Below, piece by piece: positions 43,510-54,640 of a stretch of DNA of 64,000 nt. Each line of letters starts with the position of its first letter. Position 1 is the first letter of the stretch. This DNA comes from Adiantum capillus-veneris. Its lineage: Eukaryota > Streptophyta > Polypodiopsida > Polypodiales > Pteridaceae. The notes beneath the pieces were generated by a model. That model searched no databases, was not told the DNA's origin, and worked only from the letters and a program-made list of their open reading frames with translations. The position numbers and the translations under genes are program-made. The stretch is from the NCBI GenBank assembly GCA_014529385.2, contig CM043960.1, positions 71,682,910-71,746,909 on the forward strand. The letters run 5' to 3'.

Positions 43510-43945
43510 TTTGGCAGTGTTCTGTATCACTAGAACCACAAGAACCACAAGAATTTTTTAAGCTTGTTGAGGTCGCACACACCCAAGTTCGCTTGGGCGT
43601 GTCAATTCCTAATCATGTTTGTTGAAGAGTGACAGGAATCCCAGGAAAGAAGGGCTTGTCCAGCCTCCCCTTGTGTCTCTTTTCACTCATTGAGAGCGGA
43701 CCGTGCACTTAGTGGCTGGCCAATCGACGTGAGGTGGGAAAAGCAACCTTGGTGTGAGCTCAAGGCCGCCAAGGGGTGCGCCCGCGGGAAAGAGTAGAAC
43801 TTGGGTGAAGAGAAGATCCTTCTCAAACGCGATTTGTAAGCGAAAGAAAAACCTCAAGAACCTCAAGATCCTCAAGAACCTAAGAACCCAAGACCCTCAA
43901 GAACCCCAAGTTCCTCGTGAACTTAAGAACCAAAGATCATAGTGC

Positions 43946-45514
43946 ATGGTCGTCACCCGAAGCGGAATGGATACTTCGCATACAGGTGATGAGCATGAGA
44001 GAGGCGACGAGGAATTTTCCCCACCAAGAGATTTTTCGACCCTCCCCCTTCGCCATCTACGCCACCAAGTGTCCCAACCCCTATGGAGGCCATGGTCAAG
44101 TCGATGTTGGACATGATGGCACAACAACAAGAAACGAATCAAGTTGCATTGGCACAACTCGCAAGCAAGGCAGAACAACAAGAAGCTAAGGACCGTGAGC
44201 GCGACGAAAGAAACGCAAGACTTGCTGCACAACAAGAAGACAATCGCCTTGCTTTAGAACGCTAGCGCGACGCACGCAAAGAACGAAAACAACAAAGAAA
44301 GACGGACAAGGTGGCAAGAAGCGCGGTCTTGGAGGCCGAGCGTGCAACTCAAAGATTGGCTTTGGAGACCGAGCGTGAAGCTCAAAGAGTGGCTCTGGAG
44401 ACCAAGCGTTAAGCTCAAAGAGAGCTACGCACTCAAGAATTGCTTCGACAAGTGCTAGCCTCGAAGACCGAACCACCCAAAGATCGTGGGATTTCCTCAA
44501 GTGGCGCAAGCCACAATGCGGATTCCAACCATCCAGTCACAGAGAAGTTGACTTTCAGTAAGTATGATGGCAAGATAGATGCTACAGTTATTCATTCTTG
44601 GTTGCATCAATTTAATGCTTATTTGCGACAACTAAGAAGACAGGAAATATAAAGGTTTTGACGGTAGCTATGTACCTTGCCGGTGATGCCATCAATTGGT
44701 ACCACGCATGGCAAGAGGCACAGCTAGCAGTGCACCTAGAGGAAGCCGACGAATTCACGCCCCTTTCCTTCAATTGAGCTGATTTCCAAGACAAGCTCAA
44801 GGCACGGTTTATGCCACCTTAGTACCTCGCAGGATTGAAGGACGATTGGCGTGCTCTCAAGCAAAATGGTATGCCGGTTATGTCTTTCTCTAATCGTGTT
44901 TTGCAGTTAGGTACCCAATTACGCAAGTCAGATGATGAACGCAAAGAGACATTCCTTCTTGGGTTAGACGACTATATCAAGTTTGATGTAGAAGTCTTCG
45001 ATCCAATCGATCTCAACAAGGCGGTAGCGATTGCTCTCGCACAGGAGATGAAGCACAACAAGGGAAACCTAAGGAGAACAAGACTTCCACAAGTACCTTG
45101 CAGACTTCTCAGAACCCTCAGAACGGTAAGAATGGTAAGAATGGTAACTCTTCTAACCAATCTTCCAATAGTCTCTCAGAAAAGAATTCTTTCAATGAAT
45201 CTAAAGGTAAAGCTAACACAATTGCTAAACCTAAGCTTACTCCAGATGAAAAGGTAGCACAAGGAATTGTAAGAGGATACATCACGTCGAAAGAGCAAAG
45301 CACTTATTCTAAGGAAGGTCGTTGTTTTCATTGTCACATTAAGGGTCACATAAAAAGAACATGTCCTAAGCTTGAATCGAATGAATCTAAAGAATCCACA
45401 GAACCCACTTCCTCTGTCAATGCAATGAATGATAACACGAGTGTGCACCAAGTTTCGCATGACCCTCACATTGATGATTCTCTCATTAAATGTTATGGTC
45501 GTACGTCGGGGTAG
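43946..45514 (+). pseudogene. Gag of beta-B
   Basis: Starts MVVTRSGMDTS at 43946. A Gln/Ala/Arg-rich coiled coil follows in another frame (AQQQETNQVALAQLASKAEQ from 44083, REAQRVALETKR at about 44400). The gag core contains KLTFSKYDGKIDATVIHSWL and LKDDWRALKQNGMPVMSFS, and a CCHC knuckle, CFHCHIKGHIKRTC, lies at 45323-45364. Stops at 44263-44265 and about 44409, plus frameshifts near 44040, 44650 and 45080, break it. The gag type is Ty3/gypsy-like. Confidence 0.8.
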
Positions 45515-46172
45515 CGTTTTGTCATATTGTTTGACCCAGGTAGTATGCATGATGTAATCAGTTCCTCTTGTTGAGAGAGCCCGCCTCGAAGTTACTCCGA
45601 GATCTCCTATGGAGGTCTCTGGCTTTCGTCCCGGTATGGACGCTCTCATCACGGAGGAGTGCCTTGATGTGTTTTTTGGAATTCAGCAAGCTGCCTTCAC
45701 TAGAAGATTTGTTGTTTCTCCTCTCTCAGGATGTGATATGATTTTGGGCATTAAATGGTTTCGTGAACTGAATGCTCTCATTGATTTTGAGGCTAACACT
45801 CTCACTTTACATGCCAAAAGTGATTCTCCCATTGTCATTCATGGAGAGGACATTATTCATTCTCCATCTCTCATTGCTAATATGCAGGACAAGATTGAAA
45901 GGATCCATGAGAAGGAAACTCTCTCAGTCTCTTCTTCTCCAAAGCATGACACACAGGATTTGCATGATTGTGAAAAGCATGATAATTTGATTGACAATGA
46001 TCAGCATAATGATTTGGATGATAAAGACAAGCATGATGATTTGCATGAAGAAGATGTGATTGTTCACAAGGATGATGAGTTAGTTGATGCTTTTTCTAGC
46101 AAAGCTAACCTCATTGCAGATTCGATCAATCACGAAGGATCGATCTTGGCTCTCGAGCCTAGGTCCAAATAA
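45515..46172 (+). pseudogene. Aspartic protease and acidic region of beta-B
   Basis: The first protease loop survives as RFVILFDPGSMHDVIS (D-P-G-S in place of DSG) in one frame (about 45510-45560). The second half is in another frame from 45609: CDMILGIKWFRELNALIDF is the usual end of the Ty3 protease. After it come EKETLSVSSSPKHDTQDLHD and repeated KHDDL/HDDL units, as in the beta-A protein, ending at 46172. The join between the halves needs a frameshift. The protease would process gag. Confidence 0.7.
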
Positions 46173-46811
46173 CCCTCACAGGAAGTATTATGTGTTCGCA
46201 TGATTGATACGCACGCATTGTTCGAGTGTTTCATTCGTGATCATTTCCTGTATTTTAGTCAACATCGTTATGTGATCCCTTTTCCTAGGCATGACATTGT
46301 ATGTTAAGCACGTTTCTCTCATGGATGAGCACGAATGTATGCGGATTTTTCGTGAAAAGCTGAAAAGTATGTATGTCAGGAAGTCACATTCCATGTCTCT
46401 TCTTTGGCATGACACAGTTTCCGAACGAGCACATGAAAGTATGAGCACCAAGCCTAGCAAAGCTAACCTCATTGCAGATTCGATCAATCACGAAGGATCG
46501 ATCTTGGCTCTCGAGCCTAGGTCCAAATAACCCTCACAGGAAGTATTATGTGTTCGCATGATTGATACGCACGCATTGTTCGAGTGTTTCATTCGTGATC
46601 ATTTCCTGTATTTTAGTCAACATCGTTATGTGATCCCTTTTCCTAGGCATGACATTGTATGTTAAGCACGTTTCTCTCATGGATGAGCACGAATGTATAC
46701 GGATTTTTCGTGAAAAGCTGAAAAGTATGTATGTCAGGAAGTCACATTCCATGTCTCTTCTTTGGCATGACACAGTTTCCGAACGAGCACATGAAAGTAT
46801 GAGCACCAAGC
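46096..46811 (+). repeat. 358-bp tandem duplication in beta-B
   Basis: The segment starting CTAGCAAAGCTAACCTC at 46096 is repeated from 46454, almost without differences. The breakpoint shows at AGCACCAAG|CCTAGC. Beta-A has a single copy of the corresponding region. The near identity suggests a recent duplication after beta-B inserted, or one inherited from its parent copy. Confidence 0.9.
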
Positions 46812-47284
46812 GTAGGCATTTCCATTGTGTTTTGCCACAGTTGATTGCTCTAGATCATAAGAGAAAGATTCGATCTCATTGTTTGCATGTGTTTAATGAA
46901 CGGGTTGTCACTCCGTCTCTATATTCATCTACATTGCATACACAGTCTTTAGAGAAGACAATATTTTTTCCCTTCACTTTACATGGAATGGGTATGTTCA
47001 TGGTTTTGTGTTGGAAATGGTTTCACGAATTTTCAGCTATGGAGATTCTTGAAGAAGAAAGAAGCAGGTCTCTAGACGAAGTTGAAACAAGGAAGGAGCC
47101 ACAAAAGACTTTGTGTCGCTTTCGGCGCGGCCCAAAGAAGCAAGCGTTGCAGACCTTTATGAAGTTCAAGTACCACATGACCCACACATCAGAGTGGGCC
47201 GACGAAGAGTCCCTTCCAGCATTCCGGATGCTATTGGCGATCTCCCTCGACACCATACAGTTCGGTACCAGTACCTCACTTTGA
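46649..47284 (+). CDS. 3' frame of beta-B (unrecognised)
   Basis: An open frame of 211 residues, starting in the duplicated block and running to the PPT. Residues 50-130 match the 90-residue - strand frame of beta-A. The last third (RRGPKKQALQTFMKFKYHM...) may instead be out of phase with a remnant of a pol or chromodomain-like tail. In the +1 frame SISARPKEASVADLYEVQV reads like the end of a gypsy polyprotein. I cannot name a function. Confidence 0.4.
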   Translation: MTLYVKHVSLMDEHECIRIFREKLKSMYVRKSHSMSLLWHDTVSERAHESMSTKRRHFHCVLPQLIALDHKRKIRSHCLHVFNERVVTPSLYSSTLHTQSLEKTIFFPFTLHGMGMFMVLCWKWFHEFSAMEILEEERSRSLDEVETRKEPQKTLCRFRRGPKKQALQTFMKFKYHMTHTSEWADEESLPAFRMLLAISLDTIQFGTSTSL

Positions 47285-47295
47285 AAAGGAGGGGA

Positions 47296-48550
47296 TCTCA
47301 CGTGACACATCCAACCCTATGTGTCCGTGGACAAGCTACAGTATGATCACGGTTCAGTCAATCCAGTCAAGCCTAGATTAGCAGTGATTTGGCACTTTTG
47401 TGAGTCTATTCGTAGACCGTGTATGCCCGGTCACTTACCATAGATGCATATCCTCTGGTTGCACACAGCATGATCATCAAAATTCCCATCAGAATCCATT
47501 AGAATAAGTTAGGGAATTTTTCCAATGCATTTAGCCTAATTTCCCTATTTTTGACAGTTTTCACTTATTATTTTTAAGTGACTTTCCAACAAAAGTAGGT
47601 AGGGCAATTTTGCTAAGTTTGTATATAAGCAAACCCAAGTTAGCACTAAATGGCAGAAGAAGCAGCACGAGCTCCCCGCTCAACAGGCGTCTTCTCAGCA
47701 AGAACCCGCAGTACCCCCCCAAGCCTGGCGTTTTCCTCTCCATGAGCCTAGCGTTTTCAGTTTGGGTCTTCACCATCGCCAGACACTCCCCCCACTTGGC
47801 GTTTTCACAATTGCTTGGTCGCCACAGTACCCTACAGCCCAGCGTTTTGCATATCGCCAGCACCTCCACAGCCTGGCGTTTTCAGCCTTCCCATGATCGC
47901 CAGCAGTCCCCAGAACCCAGCATTTTTCACTAACTCTACAGTACCAGATCAGCGTTTTCTGTTTTCAGCCCATTGGTCGCAGATAGGCACCTTTTTCAGC
48001 ATGCATGATTTGCATCAGATTCAGCCATAAAGACTTGCAGACATCCCCATTTTCAGCCCTCGAAAACATAGCCAAAACAGTCATTTTCAGCCACCGAAAC
48101 AGCCAGACATCCCCATTTTCAGCCCTCGAAAACATAGCCAAAACAGTCATTTTCAGCCACCGAAACAGCCCCGAAATTCAGCAGTTAGAAGACCGCAGAT
48201 TTCAGCCCTAAAGTCGTCGTCGTCACCGGCATAGTCTCAGGTTGCATCAGTCCACTGCATCGTCATTGTACCACTTTGTGCAATCAATAAGTAGACCACT
48301 CTCGCCGACGAGAGTGGGGCCTTCGGAGGAGGGTTTTTCAACGTCTCTGGTGTCGTATCTCTCTTCTCTCTCTATCTCTCAGTCTCATACACTTGCACGC
48401 ACAGTGTCCATTCACTTTGTTTGTGATCATAGCACTTTCCATTAAGAACGAAAGGCTCTACCTTCCATAAGAACTAAAAGGAACCCTTGAGTATAGTTCA
48501 GAGCACTCATCTTGAGCAAAGCGCAAACAATCATTCCGCTGCACCTAATA
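47296..48550 (+). repeat. 3' LTR of beta-B
   Basis: A 1255-bp partner of 42308-43496. A 59-61-bp unit (GACATCCCCATTTTCAGCC...) is duplicated in tandem at about 48042-48160, which explains its greater length. Confidence 0.9.
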
Positions 48551-48784
48551 GGTACAGACCGTATTGTACGGACGTACCATATCATACGATAAGGTATGTA
48601 CGTACAGATCCTACCTTGTTTCCTTGTAAGTTAAAGACCCCTTGGGTGAGGGCTTGAGTTGGCAACCGGATACAGCTTTAGGAGTTGTAGTTGCAGGTGT
48701 TTGAGTGGATAGGTTTGTGATCCCGAACTGACAAAGAGGCCAAGCTATAGAGGTGCTTTGCTCCAGCTTTCTTCTGTCAATGGA

Positions 48785-49230
48785 TGTTGGATTTGTGGAG
48801 CCTTTTACATCCGAATGTTTGTGGGAATACTTTTCAGCATAATGCTCACTCGTCGTATCGTGCACAGCTAGATCGGTGGTGTGTCCTTAATATGCAACAG
48901 TATGATGAGTATGTATGCAAGATGAGCATTGACCACACCTTGTTAGTGTCTGATCATGCCCCGGTTTTGATGGCCTTGCGCTTTGGGCAAATGTATGATA
49001 CCTATCTTTCGCATGAGGTATTTCGTGGCATGATTCATGATGTCATTCTCCCACTGGTCGCCCAAATGCATTTGGATCCTGATATTGCTTGGTATCGTTT
49101 CCTCATGCGTGTGCAAAGTTTGATTCAGGATTATAGCAAGTACTATATGCTTCAGTTACACGGGAGTGTTGACGATGCGAAAAATGTTCATCGAGAGCTC
49201 CAAATTTTGGCTAATACGCCACTGTGAGTT
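48785..49230 (+). pseudogene. LINE-2 copy, endonuclease C-terminal half and linker
   Basis: LDLWSLLHPN, SSYRAQLDRWCV and SDHAPVLMAL give the last endonuclease motifs (R-LDR and the catalytic SDH). The linker DPDIAWYRFLMRVQ and a helical region follow to a stop at about 49227. The frame follows on from 40300, so this is the same ORF2. Confidence 0.85.
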
Positions 49231-50664
49231 GACAACGCTTTGTCATGCTCGAGTATGTCTGCAACATAATGACAAACGCAAACTAGATAAATGGCAAACT
49301 CGTGCTCGGCATCGAGCGTTTGTAGATAAGGAATGTGCTTCGAAACAGTTTTTTAAGCACCTACACTATTCAAGGGCCTCTCAAGCCATTAAGAGGGTGA
49401 AGCTCCCATCAGGCTCCTGGACAACTTCGAAAAGTGAGCTTGCTGATGCCTTGATGTCGCATTTTGGGAATGTAATTTGCTATTCCTCCTCTGGTTTCTA
49501 TTGAAACTCGTTGTGCCCGCCGACTTCTGTTATCTAAAGTGAATGCAATTCTCTCCTCTCGTGATGCGCAAGCGATGGAGGTGGATTTTACTGAAAATGA
49601 ATTGCACTCAGCATTGATTGCTCTTGGCATATGGTGTTCCCCTGGTTGGAACAGACTCTGTGGAATTTTTCATCTCCTTCTGGGAGCACTTGAAAGAGCC
49701 TTTGCTCTATATGATGAATGTTGCGTGGAATAAGCTGAATTTGCCATTGTCTTGGAAAGAAGGCTTGCTGAAATTATTGCCTAGGCAGGCGCTTTGCGAG
49801 CATTTTTCTCATTGGCGGTCGATTACCCTCATGCCGGTCGTATACAAAATTTTGCCTAAGATGATTGTGCATCAAATCAAGGAGTCACTTCTTGCAGGTA
49901 TCCATCCCGCTTAATATGTTTTCATCCCTCGTCGCCAGATCATGGATAATTTGGCGAATGTCTTGATTGGAATGGAATATGCCCAATATACCCAGCAAGA
50001 TATACTCGTGATGCAAGTGGACATTGGAAAGGCCTTTGATACGATACAGTGGGATTTCATTGCTGATACAATGCGAGCCCTTGGATTTGATCCTAGAATA
50101 GCCAATGTTGTATATTCCTTGTATGCTCATAGTTTGTCGTTTAGCCTTCTTGATGGTGACCTGACTGATCCTTCGCAACTTGGATGCTCTGTCAGGCAAG
50201 GTTGTCCCCTCAACGCTTTATTGTATGACATTGCCACCCACCCCTTGTTGTTGCATCTAGATCACTTGACTTCCATTGGCCGTCTTCACGGATTGCAATT
50301 ACCCTCTGGGAATGACTTTATTGGCTACGCTTATGCTGATGACTCATTATTCATGCCTCGTAATAACCCGGATGATATGCGTGAGATTATGCAAGCTTTG
50401 GATACATTTGGGCTTGCGGCTGGCCTTAAGGTCAACTTCATAAAATCCAAACTATTGCCTCTTCATGCATGCGATTGGCATCATCTTTTGTGGCCTGGAG
50501 AGATAATTGATTCGCATGAGATTGTCAGACACTTGGGGTATCCTATTTGGCAGAATGTAACCAATACCCAGCAAGTGAATTGGGTTATGCAACGCCTACA
50601 ATTAAAATTGCACTATTGGAAACTGTCCACTTGGCCGTTACATGTTCGGCTTCGTATTGTCTAG
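49231..50664 (+). pseudogene. LINE-2 copy, reverse transcriptase domain
   Basis: Frames move through the finger region (KQFFKHLHYSRASQAIKRV; LVGTDSVEFFISFWEHL; HWRSITLMPVVYKILPKMI). From 49942 one 240-residue frame covers the palm: VMQVDIGKAFDTIQWDFI (first catalytic Asp), GCSVRQGCPLNALLYDIA, and GYAYADDSLFM, the YADD catalytic pair. GLKVNFIKSK and HLGYPIWQ follow. All three catalytic Asp residues are present. Frameshifts near 49500, 49620 and 49915 break the 5' part, so the intact palm frame is only a fragment. Confidence 0.92.
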
Positions 50665-51982
50665 AGCATAATGATGGCATATGTTCAGTTCTATTTGCCA
50701 TTGTTACATTGGCCTCCTCTTCGCCTTGCATCGCTTATGTCTGAAATTTAGTCTAATTTCTTGCGTAGTGATTCCCGAAAGAAAGGCCTTCATTTGTTAT
50801 CTATGGAGAAACTTTGCACTCCGAAGCGCTTTGGGGGCTTAGTATTTTGGATCTTCGCCGCCATGCTCTAGCAAGGAAGGACATGTGGCAAGATGGAGGG
50901 TCGTATTCCTGGTTGCTCGGTTATTCTGCTTTACTCATTGCTTGGAAAGCGGTGACAGTTCATCTTTCATGGCATGGCAGACTACAACCAATTGGGAATT
51001 CTATACGCTTGGAAAGCATTCACTGGACTCGAGCATTCTCATTTTCTTTTGTTGACCGTTCGCCACGTCAAGCATACTTTCTCTCTTGTCGAGGAATATG
51101 TACGGTGGATGATGTGGTTGACACGTGTGGGAATATGCTTCCTTTCTCTCGAGCGGCTGAACACTTTTCTTTGGGTGCATTATCGCCAGATTTGGAAAGA
51201 ACTTCAGCAAATGCTCGCTGCTTTCCTGCCTGTTCCGCCGTTGGCTAATGGAAACCGTATGACGGATTGGACTTTATGGGAAACATCTTTTGATGCCATT
51301 TCTACTAGCAACATTTATGCCTCTCTTCTGCGTGATTCTTGGCCGGCTGATCATTGTAATGCGCTATGGTCGTTGCATAGATCTGATTTATGGTGGAGAA
51401 AGGCTCTTACTGCGATTTGGAAGAGCCATTTGCCTCTGAAAGAATGTCTGTTTCTTTGGTGCTTCTTGTTGGGAGTTCTCCCTCTTGGAACTTTCCTTGT
51501 TGCACGTCATGTCAGCTCTTCTTGTTGTATCACATGTTCAGCTTGTGAAGAGACTGTTATGCACCAGCTTTGGGATTGTCGCGTCAACAAGGCCTTTCTT
51601 GCCTGCATATCATCATGTATGCGCCTTCGATTTCCCTTGGCGACTTTCCACAAACGGTTTTGGGCTTTTCGCGTCCTCTCGACTTCCCTTCAATAATTTG
51701 CAGCCTTCTTCACTTGGGTTAGATTATGGTCCTTATGGTCTTTGTGGCGCCAATGCAATCTTCGCATGTTCCATCAGCAAGAGGCAGATCTCTTTCCTTT
51801 TTTCAAGATATCACCTAGGCAATCCTTACATTTTGCCCTTGATGTTGGGGACATATCGCCCGATATCCTACAGCTATCCTATGTTTGCTTCTAGCCGCCG
51901 GAACACTTCTATGTTCTTTCCTTTTGTATCTATCTTTCTGATGGGTTTTCCTCACTCTGAGGATTCCCATTTGTAAATAAAT
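50665..51982 (+). pseudogene. LINE-2 copy, post-RT region with zf-RVT domain
   Basis: KRFGGLSILDLRRHALAR is the conserved post-thumb motif. Two frames overlap between 50974 and 51248. The later one carries the zf-RVT-like domain: IWKSHLPLKECLFLWCFLL, then CCITCSACEETVMHQLWDC with its Cys/His set. A tail runs to TAA 51974-51976. An AAATAAATC signal and A8 tract follow, which is a normal LINE 3' end. Confidence 0.85.
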
Positions 51983-52003
51983 CAAATCAAATTTACAAAA
52001 AAA

Positions 52004-52081
<78 letters not shown>
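51974..52081. repeat. LINE-2 poly(A) end and (TG)n(AG)n microsatellite
   Basis: AAATAAATCAAATC and A8 (about 51996-52003) are followed by about 20 TG units and 18 AG units. Microsatellites often grow from LINE tails. It ends only 6 bp before the splice donor of the copper-ATPase exon on the other strand, so it would lie at the start of that intron. Confidence 0.9.
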
Positions 52082-52085
<4 letters not shown>

Positions 52086-52092
52086 ATCATAC

Positions 52093-52545
52093 ACTGATAA
52101 AAACAGGGCAGAACACAACTTGGGCTGTGCTTTGAAGTAACGAAACGCTTGCATCCTGAATTCCATGAAGACGTTTGACAGCCTTCTCAACAGAGCTAGC
52201 ACAGGCAGCGCACTCCATGCCCTTCACCTTGAATTTGACCTTGCTGACAACAGCAATGGCTGATGGCCCATCATTTGAGCAAACTTCAGAGGTGCCAATT
52301 ACATTGTCATTAGCTGATGATGAGATTTTGCTTGATGGAGAGTAGAGACGAGGCATGGCCGGATAGCGTGGAATAGGCACCAGCACAAGATTGTTACCAG
52401 AAGAAGAAGCTGGAGCAGGGGGCTCTACCACACAAGCGCTTGAGGAAAGGTATTTTTCAAAGGTCTCCATATCCACTTTTCCGCAGCAATTCTCCATTTT
52501 GAGCATATTGTGAAGGCTGGAGAGCGCTGAACAACGAGAGAACAA
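52093..52545 (-). CDS. Copper-transporting P1B-ATPase, first exon (HMA5-like)
   Basis: About 151 residues end with a heavy-metal-associated domain: KVKFKVKGMECAACASSVEK has the Cu-binding GMxCxxC motif, then AVKRLHGIQDASVSLL and AQVVF. Plant HMA5-type copper ATPases, which pump Cu(I) across membranes, have such N-terminal domains (family knowledge). The Ser/Pro-rich leader before it is variable. The frame closes just after a good donor, GTATGA, at 52092-52087, at a point where the domain is incomplete (CPVFIS| then the expected acidic helix), so an intron is likely. Start choice is uncertain (Met at 52545, 52506 or 52497). Downstream exons would lie left of 38.5 kb or be lost. Confidence 0.72.
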
Positions 52546-54640
52546 CCACAGCTAGAACTCTTTAGAGATGCCGATTCTGAAGTTTGCAAAGCAAGGAAGG
52601 CCGCTTCGGGGTGTAGCAATGTCGAAGAAAGCAGTGCAGGAGATCATACTGTAGCTGCTAAACAGGAAATGGAGGCTTGAGCTTGACTCTTCACGCTGAG
52701 AAGGTTTCCATAGCGAGAGCTCAGCATATTGTTTGTCTGTGTAGAGAAACATAGGCGAGGAAAGAGGACACTGCATTAGAAGCACGTCCTCTCCGCTCCA
52801 CCACCTTCTGTAGTGTATGAGGGGGCAAAGGCCACCTCGTACCGCCTTTAAAACTTTTAAACTGAATGGTTGAGAACCGGTGTAGAGTAGGAGTAGTTGA
52901 AACTGGGGTGGGGCCCAGCCTCCACTTAGAGAAGTTAGCATTTGTAAAGTGGGAATCACTAGGTACCCTCCTTTCCAAGTGTCCAGACTCGCTTTCACCA
53001 ACCAACACTTTCATGAGTAGCCTGAAGCATCCCGTAGCCTTAAAAAATAAAGCCCTCTAACTACTACAAGTTGCGCCATACACAAAAAGGGAAAAACAAC
53101 CATAAAAAGCACAGCAACAGGAAAAAGCATAGGACTTGTGTAGCATGGATGATGGAAATTGGAATACTTGCTAACTCGCGCAGTTGGTGTTTGCGTACAA
53201 GCATAATATGGTATATCAATCGACAAAGAAAAACGAATATAGTAAGCCCACTGATTGGTAATAGCTTGAAGTTGGAGAGAAAGAGGTCACGGAAGCAAAA
53301 AAGTTGAACGGGTGTCCCACATGAAGAAGGATCCAAAGAGTAGCAACACACACGTTAGAAATCTACTTAGGTTGCACAAAGGGCATGAGATGTGCACATT
53401 TAAGAGATATTACCATCGTCACAATAGTTTTTCTCATTAGCATTGAATCCGTCTAGGGTCATGCATAGCCCAATATAAGTATTATGTGAGAAGGCAAAAA
53501 TTGCAAAACTTGCCACATGTTGAGGGTTCATGCAAGTTTGGAGATGAGAGGTACCCCTACAGCTTGAAGAAGGAATGATGATGATGACATGGAAGATGCC
53601 TAGCACTATTGCAGCCTTAAATCTTTATACACCAAGGATTTACACCATCAAGAAAAGCATATGTTGAAAAAATCATCCCCTTTTATCCTATTTTTTCACA
53701 TGAGAGAGAGGGAGGGAGGGAGGTTCTCGTTTCCTCTCCTTGTTACACAACTTTTTTTGTTTTCAAAGAGCAGCTATATACTATAAATAATATACCAGTG
53801 AGACGCCTACCGCCTTTGGCGACGGTGCAGCAAGAAAAGGGAAATTAATCATTAATGAATAAGAAGACCATCAAAAACTTTCTTGTGCTTTTGTAAATAT
53901 ACCATGCTTTTGTGATGATATATTCTTTTCCCACAATATGAAAGTGTGTTTGGTTCTCATCCAAACCTTGAGGGTTGAGTGTTGTGCATGTTGAACATGC
54001 CACAACAAACTTGCCAAGTATTACAAAGCACATCTTTTCAACAATATGTGCTTAGTAATCTCATCGTCAATTGTATATCCAAATAGATGTCTTGCATGAT
54101 AGCATATGCCCTCAAATTGTGATCGTCATTGAATAGAATGTATGGCTCTATATGAATCAAAGACAACCTACGAGAGTTTCCTAGCCCTACCCATGGACAT
54201 ATATTGCAATGGGTGTAGCACCTCAAGGATATCATTTATTTGAAGTGGTTGCTTAGGAGAGAAGCCAAGGTTTTAAACTCATTAGAAACAACCCATAGCT
54301 TCCCAGCCTTGCCCTTGTTAGGCAAGATCTTGCAATTAGTGCAATCCAACATACAATGGATGTTGCTCTATCTTATGCCTTCATGCACATATTTTGTTCC
54401 TTCCTCTAGGATTTGCAAATTAACTACCATATAGTCTACTTCATGTGGTTGATGGTTCATATTGGTTTATCAATAAGGACATGATCTAGCAATGTTCTCT
54501 ACGGTCAGACTTGTTCGCACTACACCTTACATGTAGATGAGACTATTAGCTACTACCTTTGGGTTTCTCACATGCGCATATATGGTATGGCATGCAGTTT
54601 GTAGCTTGCTATCTTACACAAGCATTGTCTCTTGGCATAC
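52546..54640. other. Upstream region of the copper-ATPase exon; otherwise unassigned
   Basis: It should contain the promoter and 5' leader of the - strand ATPase gene. I see no certain TATA box; a TTTAAAAG stretch near 52850 on the - strand is a weak candidate. An open - strand frame at 52552-53001 has no recognisable features. A GA-rich run is at 53703-53725. The rest is AT-rich without genes. Confidence 0.45.

Larger units (their letters stand above)
42308..48550 (+). mobile_element. LTR retrotransposon beta-B with gag and protease (+ strand)
   Basis: LTRs are 42308-43496 (TGTCACGTGACAC ... ATCTAACA) and 47296-48550. The primer site is 43498-43509 and a PPT, GAAAAGGAGGGGA, is at 47283-47295. 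Flanks AGTAC and GGTAC match 4 of 5. The interior codes for gag with a CCHC knuckle and an aspartic protease, then an acidic region, but shows no RT, RNase H or integrase. It is therefore a non-autonomous gag-protease element, the most complete beta copy in the window. A 358-bp tandem duplication sits near its 3' end. Confidence 0.9.
41847..48617. mobile_element. GTAC-rich Mutator-like MITE carrying an LTR element
   Basis: A 9-bp TSD, GTTTCCTTG (41838-41846 and 48618-48626), flanks ends that read AAGGTGGTAAGGTACG and, inverted, AAGGTAGGATCTGTACG. The outer arms are full of GTAC and CGTAC palindromes. Without the nested beta-B element only about 520 bp remain and nothing is coded, so it is a non-autonomous element. 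The TSD length suggests Mutator-like transposition. Confidence 0.75.

Noticed and set aside
52552-53001. 149-codon - strand frame upstream of the copper-ATPase exon
   Set aside because: It has no recognisable domain and ends 7 bp before the ATPase frame. It is more likely leader or promoter sequence than a gene.
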